The position numbers were made by a program, and so were the translations under genes. Positions 50,959 to 59,233 of a stretch of DNA of 64,000 nucleotides are shown here, piece by piece. Position 1 is the first letter of the stretch. The number at the start of each line of letters is the position of its first letter. Below the pieces are notes generated by a model, which saw only the letters and a program-made list of their open reading frames with translations, was not told the origin of the DNA and made no database searches. Origin of the DNA: Wagnerdoeblera intermedia (GTDB lineage: Bacteria; Pseudomonadota; Alphaproteobacteria; Rhodobacterales; Rhodobacteraceae); assembly GCF_042647465.1 (NCBI RefSeq), contig NZ_JBHRVN010000004.1; one strand, written 5' to 3'.

Positions 50959-52077
50959 TCAGTTCGAGGCTCCTTCCCCATCGGAGGCCGCATCCTGCCC
51001 TGCTGCTGCTGCGGGCGCAACCTGCGCCGCGATCCGGCCGGTAAAGTCCTCGCGCGCAAGCTGGCAGGCCAGCGAGATCGCCGCCGCCACACCGGTCGCA
51101 TCCGAGGAGCCGTGGGATTTCACCACAGCGCCGTTCAGCCCCAGAAAGACCCCGCCGTTGACGCGGCGCGGATCAATCCGCAGCTGCATCTTCTTCAGCG
51201 AAGACATCGCCAGCAGGGCGCCGACTTTCGACAGCAGGGTGGATCTGAGCGTGCTTTTCAGCACCTCTCCGACAAATTTCGCAGTGCCCTCACCGGTTTT
51301 GAGAGCGATATTCCCGGAGAACCCGTCGGTCACGATGACATCCACCCGGTCACCGGGGATGTCACCGCCCTCAACGAATCCCTCAAAGCTGAAAGCACCG
51401 TCCTCCGAGGCTTCCTGCACCAGCTCATAGGCGGTGCGCATCTCGGGGCGGCCTTTGTGCTCTTCGGTGCCGACGTTCAAAAGCCCCACACGCGGAACAT
51501 CCAGCGACAGCGCTGTGCGGGCATAGGCAGCCCCCATCCGCGCATATTGCAAAAGATCTTCCGGATCGGCTTTCACATCGGCGCCCACGTCGAGCATGAC
51601 GTTGAAACCCGCCTGATTGCGCGAGGGCCAGAGGCAGGCGATCGCCGGACGGGTCACACCGCGCAGGCGGCGCAGGCGGATCATGCTAACCGCCATCAGC
51701 GCGCCGGTATTGCCGCAGGAGACGGCAACCTGGGCCTCTTTCAGACGCACCGCCTCGATGCAGGACCACATCGAGGTGTCCTGACCGCTGCGCATGATCT
51801 GAGACGGCTTGTCGTGCATCGTGACAGCCCGCACCGCATGGCGCAGGGTCACGACAGACGAAAGACTCCGCTTCTGATCCAGAAGCGGAGTCAGCACGGC
51901 CTGGTCGCCATGCAGAATAAATCGGGCATCAGGATGCTCTGCCGCGGCAAGCTCAAGCCCGCCAATCACAGCCTCAGGGCCGCGATCACCACCCATGGCG
52001 TCGACCGAAATCACGAGCTGTTGCAGGTTCGTCGCCGATGCAACAGGGGCGCGCGGGTCCGGTCGGCTCTGGGTCAT
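50959..52077 (-). CDS. plsX: PlsX, phosphate acyltransferase
   Basis: Converts acyl-ACP to acyl-phosphate for phospholipid synthesis (372 aa). ISVDAMGGDRGPEAVIGGLELA is the N-terminal signature; GNTGALMAVSM and the VTDGFSGNIALKTGEG motif are typical. The C-terminal 25 residues are Ala/Gln-rich and probably disordered. It lies 28 bases after rpmF and one base before fabH, forming the standard lipid operon. Confidence 0.96.
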   Translation of the reverse strand: MTQSRPDPRAPVASATNLQQLVISVDAMGGDRGPEAVIGGLELAAAEHPDARFILHGDQAVLTPLLDQKRSLSSVVTLRHAVRAVTMHDKPSQIMRSGQDTSMWSCIEAVRLKEAQVAVSCGNTGALMAVSMIRLRRLRGVTRPAIACLWPSRNQAGFNVMLDVGADVKADPEDLLQYARMGAAYARTALSLDVPRVGLLNVGTEEHKGRPEMRTAYELVQEASEDGAFSFEGFVEGGDIPGDRVDVIVTDGFSGNIALKTGEGTAKFVGEVLKSTLRSTLLSKVGALLAMSSLKKMQLRIDPRRVNGGVFLGLNGAVVKSHGSSDATGVAAAISLACQLAREDFTGRIAAQVAPAAAAGQDAASDGEGASN

Positions 52078-52105
52078 GACAGAGATTCAGATACCAGACG
52101 CAGCC

Positions 52106-52309
52106 TTAAGCTGCGTCCTCATCGGTGTCGACTGCAGCGGTCGCAACGATTTCACGCGAGTCGTAGTGACCGCATGCGCCGCAGACGTGGTGCGGGCGCT
52201 TCAGCTCACCGCAGTTGCTGCACTCGTTCGGGTTCGCTGCCACCAGAGCGTCATGCGCACGACGCATGTTGCGACGCGAACGGGTGACTCGGTTCTGCGG
52301 AACTGCCAT
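52106..52309 (-). CDS. rpmF: 50S ribosomal protein L32
   Basis: A 67-residue ribosomal protein: AVPQNRVTRSRRNMRRAHDAL, then a zinc ribbon with CSNCGELKRPHHVCGACG (two CxxC pairs). The acidic C-terminus is longer than in E. coli. A GAGG ribosome site precedes the ATG at 52309. It is the first gene of the rpmF-plsX-fabH-ihfA-merR run. The zinc-binding form would be a Zur-responsive candidate in some species, but no Zur-type palindrome was seen upstream. Confidence 0.97.
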   Translation of the reverse strand: MAVPQNRVTRSRRNMRRAHDALVAANPNECSNCGELKRPHHVCGACGHYDSREIVATAAVDTDEDAA

Positions 52310-52458
52310 TTTATCAACCTCGGGCTTGTCGGGGACACGCCCCTGAATCTGTTGCGTAAATCGTGCCGAGCCCCGGATTCGCAGGGCGTCGGCATGACAT
52401 GTCTTGCGAAGCGCGGAAAATAGACAGTTTCCGGCCGGGCGCAAGACCTTTCGAGTGC

Positions 52459-53001
52459 TTATTTTTCCAGCTTCGCCTTCAGCGCTGCAAGTGCGGCAAA
52501 AGGCTTCACCTTTTCCTCTTCAATCGGCTCTGCACCGGGCGGAACCGCCTGAAGAACCACCGTCTCTGCCCCTGCAGCCCGCGGGTAATCCGGAAGCGCC
52601 AGCGCCAGCGCCTCGATCAGCACGGCATCGAGATCGATCGCATCGGGCAGCGGCTCGCGGGTGTCGTCCTCGGGCATCTCGGCTTCTTCGGCATCGGGAT
52701 ATTCCATGCCGGCCACATAATGACGCTCAACCGGAACTTTGATCTTTGCCGGGACCGGCGCAAGGGTCACCACACAGGACTGCACCACATCGGCCTCAAG
52801 CTGCGCGATCAGCGAGACATCCTCGCGCCCGGCCGGGGCCAGCTCGCCTTTGAAGGTCAGATCTTTGATCGCCTGCAGCCCGAGTTCTTCAGCCAGCGCC
52901 GCGAGCCCCGGTTTGCCCGGACGGATTTTAAAGCTGCGTTTGCGGTTGCCGGTCAGCTCGGCTGTGCGGATGCGGTTGGACCGGATCTCTTCTGCGGCCA
53001 T
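52459..53001 (-). CDS. YceD family protein (DUF177)
   Basis: A 180-residue protein that in many bacteria is encoded next to rpmF and is thought to aid 23S rRNA maturation. FKGELAPAGREDVSLIAQLEADVVQSCVVTLAPVPAKI matches the family, including the single conserved Cys. The acidic EEAEMPEDDTREPLPD segment precedes a helical tail. ATG 53001 is chosen from its GGAGAG ribosome site and family N-terminus. It is divergent from bamE. Confidence 0.85.
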   Translation of the reverse strand: MAAEEIRSNRIRTAELTGNRKRSFKIRPGKPGLAALAEELGLQAIKDLTFKGELAPAGREDVSLIAQLEADVVQSCVVTLAPVPAKIKVPVERHYVAGMEYPDAEEAEMPEDDTREPLPDAIDLDAVLIEALALALPDYPRAAGAETVVLQAVPPGAEPIEEEKVKPFAALAALKAKLEK

Positions 53002-53100
53002 GGCGCTCTCCTTCAGCAATGCGCGTGTCGGAACTTGAACGACACGCAGGGTTTCTGTAAGCCGGATAGGCAGCAGAGAGAGTCAAGGCAAGAGGACACG

Positions 53101-53580
53101 ATGGCAAGGGCATTTCCGGCTGTGCGGATGGCACTGGCAGCAATCGTGATCGGCGCGCTTGGCGCCTGCACGACCTCGGTGCGCAACCACGGCTTTACGC
53201 CGGGCGATGAAGATCTCTCGACCATTCAGATCGGCAAGGACACCCGCGCGACCGTCGGCAATAAAGTCGGCCGTCCCTCGATCGGTGGTCTGATGGCAGA
53301 CAGCGGCTGGTATTACGTGCAGAGCCGCTGGGAAAGCCGCGGCCCGCTCGCACCGAAAGAATCCGATCGTCAGGTCCTGGCAATCAGCTTTGACGCTCAG
53401 GGCCGGGTCGAACAGATTGAGCGCTTTGGCCTTGAACAGGGCCGTGTGGTCACGCTTTCGCGCCGTGTAACCGACAATGGCGTCACCAAATCGGGCTTTG
53501 TGGCGCAGATGCTGGGCAATGTGGGTCGTTTCAACCCCGGCCAGTTCTTCGACGACGGCAGCCGTCGCGGCCGCCTGTAA
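53101..53580 (+). CDS. bamE: BamE, outer membrane protein assembly factor lipoprotein
   Basis: A 159-residue lipoprotein of the BAM complex. The signal peptide ends IGALGAC (lipidated Cys at residue 23), and the SmpA/OmlA fold has GFTPGDEDLSTIQIGKDTRATVGNKVGRPSIG and WYYVQSRWES. It helps BamD and BamA insert barrel proteins into the outer membrane. AGAGGA precedes the start; a longer upstream frame is a shadow. Divergent from yceD, with a terminator downstream. Confidence 0.92.
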   Translation: MARAFPAVRMALAAIVIGALGACTTSVRNHGFTPGDEDLSTIQIGKDTRATVGNKVGRPSIGGLMADSGWYYVQSRWESRGPLAPKESDRQVLAISFDAQGRVEQIERFGLEQGRVVTLSRRVTDNGVTKSGFVAQMLGNVGRFNPGQFFDDGSRRGRL

Positions 53581-53621
53581 CGCCCCGTATCGCTTTCGGA
53601 TCGCCGCAGCGCGTCCCGCTC

Positions 53622-53646
53622 ACACCGCCCCTCGGGGCGGTGTTTT
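53622..53646 (+). terminator. terminator of bamE
   Basis: ACACCGCCCC, TC, GGGGCGGTGT, TTTT; 10-bp perfect stem 41 bases after the bamE stop. Confidence 0.85.
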
Positions 53647-53685
53647 CATTCGGCGGCCAGCCGCAGCCTTACACCCGCCCGAACG

Positions 53686-53711
53686 CAAACCGCCGCCCCG
53701 AGGGGCGGCGG
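53686..53711 (-). terminator. terminator of the aminotransferase gene
   Basis: On the minus strand CGCCGCCCC, 2-base loop, GGGGCGGCG, TTT; it starts 29 bases after the aminotransferase stop and is convergent with the bamE terminator. Confidence 0.7.
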
Positions 53712-53739
53712 CAGTTCGGCAAAACGGCAGCGGTCAGCC

Positions 53740-54885
53740 TCAGCCCCGCGCTTCAAACCAGGCCTTCAGGCGCCGCAGACCTTCAGCGATATCTTCCGTC
53801 GCCCGCGCATAAGAGAATCGCAGCGTCTGCAATCCGCGCTCCGGATCGAAGTCGAGACCCGGCGTCACCGCCACCCCGGCTTTTTCGAGAATCTCGGCCG
53901 CAAGCTCCCGGCTGTCTTCTGTCAGATCCGAGACATCGGCATAGATAAAGAAGGCCCCGTCCGGCGGCGCGATCTTCGGGAAACCCGCTTTCGGCAGGCC
54001 CTCCAGCATCAACCGGCGGTTTTCCGCGTAGACGGCGCGGTTGGCTTCCAGCTCCTCAATGCAGTCAAGCGCGGCAAGTGCCGCGATCTGGCTGGCATGG
54101 GGCGGGCAGATGAACATGTTCTGCGCAAGGCGCTCAATGCGGCGCACCAGATCCTCCGGCACCACCATCCAGCCGATGCGCCAGCCGGTCATCGAGAAGT
54201 ATTTTGAGAAGCTGTTGATGACGACCACATCATCGGTGACTTCCAGGGCCGAAACCCCGCGCCCTTCATAATGCAGCCCGTGATAGATCTCATCCGAGAT
54301 GAAGGTGATGCCCTTCGCGGCGCAGGCGTCGGCAATCTCTTTCAGTTCGGCATGGCCCAGCATGGTGCCGGTGGGATTGCCGGGGCTGGCCACGATCAGA
54401 CCCTCAAGATCATCGGGCAGCATCGCGCCGGTGGGCTGGAAGCGGGTCGCCTCAGTGGTCTGCATACCCACCGGATCAAGCGAGAGCGCCTTCATGATAT
54501 GGCGGTAGCTGGGATAACCCGGCAGACCAAGGCCCACCTTATCGCCCGCATCAAAAAGCGCGGTAAAGGCCAGGACAAAGGCCGCCGAAGAGCCTGCGGT
54601 GACGATCACCCGCTCGGGGTTCAGATCGACGCCATACCAGGTCTTATAAAGCTTCGCGATGCCGGCACGCAGTTCGGGCAGTCCGAGGGCCACCGTATAG
54701 CCAAGCGCATCTTCCGACATCGCTTTGGTCAGCGCGTCGCGCGCGGCAGCAGGGGCGGGCGTGCCCGGCTGTCCCACTTCCATATGAATGATTGAGCGTC
54801 CGGCGGCTTCGGCCTGACGCGCTTTTTCCATGACATCCATCACAATGAACGGATCGACATCACCCCGGCTTGAAACCCGCATCAT
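53740..54885 (-). CDS. PLP-dependent class I/II aminotransferase
   Basis: An aminotransferase (381 aa). The PLP-binding lysine is residue 228 in NSFSKYFSMTGWRIGW; VTAGSSAAFVL, ASPGNPTG and ISDEIYHGLHYEG complete the fold-type I cofactor site. It resembles aspartate/aromatic aminotransferases (AspC/MalY-like group), but the substrate is not certain. The open frame continues 19 codons upstream; the paired ATGs at 54885/54882 have an AGGGGG ribosome site. Divergent from the DsbA-family gene. Confidence 0.88.
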   Translation of the reverse strand: MMRVSSRGDVDPFIVMDVMEKARQAEAAGRSIIHMEVGQPGTPAPAAARDALTKAMSEDALGYTVALGLPELRAGIAKLYKTWYGVDLNPERVIVTAGSSAAFVLAFTALFDAGDKVGLGLPGYPSYRHIMKALSLDPVGMQTTEATRFQPTGAMLPDDLEGLIVASPGNPTGTMLGHAELKEIADACAAKGITFISDEIYHGLHYEGRGVSALEVTDDVVVINSFSKYFSMTGWRIGWMVVPEDLVRRIERLAQNMFICPPHASQIAALAALDCIEELEANRAVYAENRRLMLEGLPKAGFPKIAPPDGAFFIYADVSDLTEDSRELAAEILEKAGVAVTPGLDFDPERGLQTLRFSYARATEDIAEGLRRLKAWFEARG

Positions 54886-54995
54886 TCCCCCTATGGTTCT
54901 CACGCGACGCCCTCGTCTTGCCCGCTTTGCGGTTTGGGTCAAGGGCTCTGACCTGCCAAGACGCCGGGACGCCGGCCCCTTCCCGGAGACGTGAT

Positions 54996-55754
54996 ATGCG
55001 CTTTCTCACCGCCGCCGCCCTGAGCCTGGGGCTGGCCGCCCCGGCTTCTGCCCTTGATCTCTCCGCGATGTCCGAAGCTGAGCGCACGGCCTTTGGCGCG
55101 GCGGTCCGCGGCTATCTGCTGGAAAATCCGGAAGTTCTGATGGAGGCCATCGGCGTGCTGGAGCAGCGCCAGCAGGAAGCCCAGGCCATGGGCGAGACCG
55201 AGTTTCTGCGCGCCAATGCCGATACCATCTTCAATAACCCCGCCGACTGGGCAGGTGGCAACCCTGAGGGCGATCTGACCCTTGTGGAATTTGTCGACTA
55301 CCGTTGCGGCTATTGCCGCAAGGCCTGGACCGAGGTGGAAGAGCTGGTCCGCAGCGACGGCAATATCAGGCTCGTCATGAAAGAATTCCCGATCCTCGGA
55401 GAGGATTCGCTGGCCTCGTCGAAATTCGCGATCGCGGCGCGGAATCTGGGCGGGGATGAAGTCTATAAAAAGGCCCATGACGCGCTGATCTCGCTGAAAG
55501 GTCCGGCCAATGAGGCGGCCCTCTCCGGCCTCGCGAAAGAGATCGGCCTTGCCTGGGATGAGGTGAAACCCGCCATGGAAGCGCCTGAGACGCTGGCCGT
55601 GATCGGTGCGAACCAGCAGCTGGCCTCGTCTTTGCAGATCAACGGCACGCCCACTTTCATCCTGCGCGAGACCATGCTGCGCGGCTATGTACCGCTTGAC
55701 GGCATGCGCCAGATCGTGAGCCAGCAGCGCGAAGCGGCAAAAGCGGCAGACTGA
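54996..55754 (+). CDS. DsbA family thiol:disulfide protein
   Basis: A 252-residue periplasmic protein. Signal peptide MRFLTAAALSLGLAAPASA, an N-terminal helical segment (FGAAVRGYLLENPEVLMEAIGVLEQRQQ) like that of ScsC/BdbD-type oligomeric members, then a thioredoxin fold with the active site CGYC at residues 104-107 and a cis-Pro loop NGTPTF. It may oxidise, reduce or isomerise disulfides; no partner gene (dsbB/dsbD) is adjacent. ATG 54996 has GGAG upstream; an out-of-frame GTG lies 5 bases earlier. Confidence 0.85.
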   Translation: MRFLTAAALSLGLAAPASALDLSAMSEAERTAFGAAVRGYLLENPEVLMEAIGVLEQRQQEAQAMGETEFLRANADTIFNNPADWAGGNPEGDLTLVEFVDYRCGYCRKAWTEVEELVRSDGNIRLVMKEFPILGEDSLASSKFAIAARNLGGDEVYKKAHDALISLKGPANEAALSGLAKEIGLAWDEVKPAMEAPETLAVIGANQQLASSLQINGTPTFILRETMLRGYVPLDGMRQIVSQQREAAKAAD

Positions 55755-55767
55755 ACAGAGCGGCGGC

Positions 55768-55792
55768 GGGGCGGCGGACGATTCGCCGCCCC
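55768..55792 (+). other. hairpin after the DsbA-family gene
   Basis: GGGGCGGCG, 7-base loop, CGCCGCCCC: a perfect 9-bp stem 14 bases after the stop, without a T-run. Probably an mRNA 3'-end structure. Confidence 0.5.
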
Positions 55793-55909
55793 TGCCCGCC
55801 GGGCCCCGTCAGCCAGCGCCGGTCTAAGTCAGCACGAAGCCCGCGGCCCCTCACCCGGGCGTGATGGGTTGTTTGCGATAACACCCTCAGAACCCGGGCT
55901 TTGTGCCTT

Positions 55910-55930
55910 CACGGGTGGGAAAAACCCGTG
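55910..55930 (+). promoter_or_regulatory. hairpin in the gap leader
   Basis: CACGGGT, 7-base loop GGGAAAA, ACCCGTG lies about 36 bases before the gap start and, if transcribed, would fold in the leader. A purine-rich loop like this can bind a regulatory protein or sRNA; nothing further supports a specific mechanism. Confidence 0.35.
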
Positions 55931-55965
55931 TATCGCAGCCCAAACGTTTCCCACGGAGGCATTCC

Positions 55966-56967
55966 ATGACCATCACTCTCGGCATCAACGGTTTCGGCCG
56001 CATCGGGCGCTGCACGCTGGCGCATATCATCGAAGCAGCCCGCGAAGATGTGAAAGTGGTTGCCATGAACGCAACCGGGCCGGTGGAAACCAACGCGCAT
56101 CTGCTGAAATACGACAGCGTGCACGGCCGTTTCGCCGGCAATATCACCATCGGTGAGGGCACCATGGATGTGGGTCAGGGCCCGATCCGCATGATGTCGA
56201 CCTATAACCCGGAAGAGCTGGACTGGACCGGTGTCGACATCGTTCTGGAATGCTCGGGCAAGTTCAATGACCGCTCGAAAGCCGCCGTTCACCTGAACCA
56301 CGGCGCAAAGCGCGTGCTGGTCTCGGCTCCGGCGAAAAAGGCCGATCTGACCGTGGTTTACGGCGTCAACCATGACGCGCTGACCGCCGATCACCTGGTC
56401 ATCTCGAACGCATCCTGCACCACCAACTGCCTCGCACCGCTGGCAAAAGTTCTGCATGAAGCCGTGGGCATCGAGTCCGGCATCATGACCACGATCCACT
56501 CCTATACCGGTGACCAGCCGACGCTTGATCGTCGTCACTCGGATCTCTACCGCGCCCGTGCGGCCGCGATGTCGATGATCCCGACCACCACCGGTGCGGC
56601 AAAAGCCATCGGCGAAGTGCTGCCCTCGCTGGCCGGAAAGCTGGACGGTTCGGCCATCCGCGTGCCGACCCCGAATGTCTCCTGCGTGGATCTGACCTTC
56701 TTTGCGGGCAAAGACGTCACCGTTGAAGACATCAATGAGATCGTCCGCGAAGCCGCTGCCGGTCCGCTGAAAGGCATTCTGGGCTATGACCCCGAGCCGA
56801 AAGTCTCGATCGACTTCAACCACACCACCGAATCCTCGACCTTCGCGCCGGATCAGACCCGTGTGGTCGGCAAGCGCATGGTGCGCGTGCTCTCGTGGTA
56901 CGACAACGAGTGGGGCTTCTCGGCGCGTATGGCCGATGTCGCCGCCGCCATGGGCAAACTGCTCTGA
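55966..56967 (+). CDS. gap: GapA-type glyceraldehyde-3-phosphate dehydrogenase (type I)
   Basis: Glycolytic/gluconeogenic enzyme (333 aa) that interconverts glyceraldehyde-3-phosphate and 1,3-bisphosphoglycerate. GINGFGRIGR is the NAD-binding loop, SNASCTTNC has the catalytic Cys at residue 151, and HSYTGDQPTLD and WYDNEWGFSARM are standard. GGAGG 6 bases upstream fixes the ATG. A leader hairpin and a strong terminator frame it; a small membrane-peptide gene follows. Confidence 0.97.
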   Translation: MTITLGINGFGRIGRCTLAHIIEAAREDVKVVAMNATGPVETNAHLLKYDSVHGRFAGNITIGEGTMDVGQGPIRMMSTYNPEELDWTGVDIVLECSGKFNDRSKAAVHLNHGAKRVLVSAPAKKADLTVVYGVNHDALTADHLVISNASCTTNCLAPLAKVLHEAVGIESGIMTTIHSYTGDQPTLDRRHSDLYRARAAAMSMIPTTTGAAKAIGEVLPSLAGKLDGSAIRVPTPNVSCVDLTFFAGKDVTVEDINEIVREAAAGPLKGILGYDPEPKVSIDFNHTTESSTFAPDQTRVVGKRMVRVLSWYDNEWGFSARMADVAAAMGKLL

Positions 56968-56984
56968 GCACTACCGAAATTCTG

Positions 56985-57011
56985 AAAAGGCGCCCTTCGG
57001 GGCGCCTTTTT
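56985..57011 (+). terminator. terminator of gap
   Basis: AAAAGGCGCCC, tetraloop TTCG, GGGCGCCTTTTT. Textbook form, 17 bases after the gap stop. Confidence 0.95.
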
Positions 57012-57071
57012 GATTGGATAACGACGATGGTATAGGCTGTCGCCCGATGTCCCCTTTTAAGGAGCCCTCCC

Positions 57072-57212
57072 GTGACCAACCGGCTGGCGCTGATCCTTCT
57101 TGCTGTTATCGCTGCGGGCATCCTGCTCGACAGCCTTTTAGGAACCGGACTGACGCGAGGGGTTTTGCGCCGCCTCGTCGATCTGGTGGAATGGCTGATC
57201 TTCTGGCGCTGA
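57072..57212 (+). CDS. 46-residue single-helix membrane protein
   Basis: A short gene with GTG start and GGAG 7 bases upstream, reading MTNRLALILLAVIAAGILLD, a short GTGLTRG linker, then an amphipathic tail ending WLIFWR. One membrane helix at about residues 5-20 is expected. I recall a similar short conserved peptide downstream of gap in other Rhodobacteraceae, with no known function. It ends in aromatic/Arg residues. Too short for standard gene-finding, yet coding is supported by the ribosome site, the single helix, and its place after the gap terminator. Confidence 0.6.
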   Translation: MTNRLALILLAVIAAGILLDSLLGTGLTRGVLRRLVDLVEWLIFWR

Positions 57213-57327
57213 GGCACCGCGCGGGCCTGCCCCTGGCGGATCGTAACGGCGCGCGGACATAGGATCGGGGGCGCCCTTCTGACGGGGCGCACTCCCCGCC
57301 ATTCGGGGGACAGCGAAGAACCGGAAC

Positions 57328-58923
57328 CTATTTCAGAACAGCCGAGAGAGGCGCGGGGGTGAGTGAGGCGGCACGGGCCGACAGCGACCAGCTCATCAGC
57401 GCTTCGATCGTCGCCGGGTCCAGCCGCCCGAAGACCAGCGCCCGCCCGTCCTGCTGCGCTTTAAAGGCAGCCCGGTCCAGCGCGCGGGTCATCACCGGGC
57501 CGCTGTCATCGCGCCCGCTCAGATCGCGGTAGATGGTGGCCGCAGCCAGCCCTTCGCGCCGCGCGACCTGATCGGCGGCATTGAGCCCCTGATCCCAGGT
57601 CACCAGACCAAAGCCCCGCGCCGCCAGCGCAGGCACAACAGCCGCCGCTGCCATCCGGTCGCTTTGCAGCGCACTTCCCGCCGTCGGAGCCACGAGCGCC
57701 AGGGCCTGAGGGATGGCTTTCACCATAGCCTCAACCGCAATCTCTCCGTCGCTGCCTTTCGCCCCGGCGGCGATGCCCCCGGCCAGCAGGGCCACCTCCT
57801 GCCCCGCAGCGCGCCAGAGCGCTGCACGCTCAGGCGCCTCAGCCGCAGCGGGATCCACCACCAGCGTCAGCGGCAGCTTTGAGGCAGCCACCGTGGCCAG
57901 ATCCGCTGTTGCGATTGCGCCATCATCAAGCAGCAGAACGGCGAAAGGCGGGCGGCCCGACGGGTTGGCAAAGCTGCGCGCATTGCGCGTCATGGCATCC
58001 GCCAAGGGCTGTGTTTCATCAAGGATCGCCGCAGGCGCGCTGCCGATGCTGGGAAGGCGATTGCGCGTGACCCCCTCAGCCGCATCGCTCAGCGACGGAG
58101 CGGGCTGCAAAAGGCGGGGACGACCGGAGGCGCTTTCCTCGCCCGGAAGGCCAGCCTCCGCCCCGGAGGTCTGCGGCAGATCCGCATCAGGCGGGGCCGC
58201 CACCTGTCCGGTGGCATCGCCCTCCGGCTCAGGGGTCTCTGCCGGAGCCTCGCTCTCAGTTTTTGCCTGAGCGGCGTCAGAGGCATCCGTGCCCGGCTCA
58301 GCCCCGAGCGGGGTGTCCTGCGCGGCCGCGGAGGGATCGGCACTTTGCGGCAGGGCGGCCCGGGCGGTGGCATCGCCCTCCGGCATCGGCTGCGCTGCGG
58401 GCATCCCGTCAGCCGGGACGATCTCCGCCGGATCGGCGGTCTGTTGAGAAGGCTCCGCAAGTGCCGATGCACTCTGCTCTGTCTGAGCGGGGGCGCTGTC
58501 CGGCGAAGCGGCGTCGCTTTCAGCCGCAGCGTCGTCAGAGGGCGCGGCTGTGGCAGCGCCTGCCGCCTCCTGCGGGTCACCGGAGGCCACCACCTCAGGC
58601 ACCTCCTGGGGCACAGTGTCAACCGCAGCCTCCGAAGGCTCAGCCGCTACCGGAGCTTCCGGCACAGGCACCGCAGTCACGTCAGAAGCGGCGCCGGAAG
58701 CCTGCGCCGCAGCGCCAACCTCAGCGCCAGCCTCAGCCCCGGCCTGAGCGGAGGACACCTCGCCGCCCGGAAGCTCTGCAGGGCTTTCGGCAGGCGACGC
58801 GGGCGATGAGACAGCCTCGGGCACTGTGGCCTTCGGCGGTGGCAGGACCAGCGAAATCCCTGCGAGACCAAGGGCACCGGCGAGACCACCGCTTACCACA
58901 CCTGCCAGAAATCCACGCGGCAT
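57328..58923 (-). CDS. divergent polysaccharide deacetylase family protein (YibQ-like)
   Basis: A 531-residue envelope protein. An N-terminal helix (FLAGVVSGGLAGALGLAGISLVL) anchors it, followed by about 230 residues of Ala/Pro/Glu/Ser-rich linker. The C-terminal 260 residues carry a degenerate NodB-type domain: PPFAVLLLDDGA, KLPLTLVVDPAA, GQEVALLAG and ATIYRDLSGRDDSG. Family members are divisome or envelope-associated but enzymatic activity is doubtful as metal ligands are not all kept. ATG 58923 has GGAGG at 5 bases and ends a longer spurious frame. Divergent from trpG. Confidence 0.75.
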   Translation of the reverse strand: MPRGFLAGVVSGGLAGALGLAGISLVLPPPKATVPEAVSSPASPAESPAELPGGEVSSAQAGAEAGAEVGAAAQASGAASDVTAVPVPEAPVAAEPSEAAVDTVPQEVPEVVASGDPQEAAGAATAAPSDDAAAESDAASPDSAPAQTEQSASALAEPSQQTADPAEIVPADGMPAAQPMPEGDATARAALPQSADPSAAAQDTPLGAEPGTDASDAAQAKTESEAPAETPEPEGDATGQVAAPPDADLPQTSGAEAGLPGEESASGRPRLLQPAPSLSDAAEGVTRNRLPSIGSAPAAILDETQPLADAMTRNARSFANPSGRPPFAVLLLDDGAIATADLATVAASKLPLTLVVDPAAAEAPERAALWRAAGQEVALLAGGIAAGAKGSDGEIAVEAMVKAIPQALALVAPTAGSALQSDRMAAAAVVPALAARGFGLVTWDQGLNAADQVARREGLAAATIYRDLSGRDDSGPVMTRALDRAAFKAQQDGRALVFGRLDPATIEALMSWSLSARAASLTPAPLSAVLK

Positions 58924-59233
58924 GCATCCTCCTGCACCTCTTCCGGCTCCTGATGCGCGGAGTGCCGGATCTTTGGCACTGTTATAGCGACACCTCTCCC
59001 GGGTTCCAGCAGGGAAAATCACACCCTTGAGATGATCTGGCAAAGTGTTTTTCACTTTGTGACCGTCAGTCAGGCTCTTTTGCAGAGCCCGCATCCGCTT
59101 GCCCCGGCATCCGGGATGCGCGATAAGCCCTTGAGATCCCCGTGCCCTGACCGGCCGTGCGGCGGAACCGGCAGACGGCCCGCCCGCGTCCCCGCAGTGT
59201 GCGTGGACCCCGAGAGCAAAGGGTGAGGACCGC
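58924..59233. promoter_or_regulatory. 310-base divergent region between the YibQ-like gene and trpG
   Basis: No gene is supported. It holds CAAAGTG-TTTTT-CACTTTG (59041-59059), a perfect 7-bp hairpin, and two alternative stems: CGCATCC (59090-59096) with GGATGCG (59114-59120), or GCATCC (59107-59112) with GGATGC (59114-59119). These last two exclude each other, as attenuator stems do. A 64-codon frame (59032-59226) ending just before trpG has only one Trp codon, so it is not a convincing trp leader peptide. Confidence 0.35.

Noticed and set aside
59032..59226. A 64-codon frame as a trp leader peptide
   Set aside because: It contains one Trp codon only and lacks a good ribosome site; kept only as part of the gap description.
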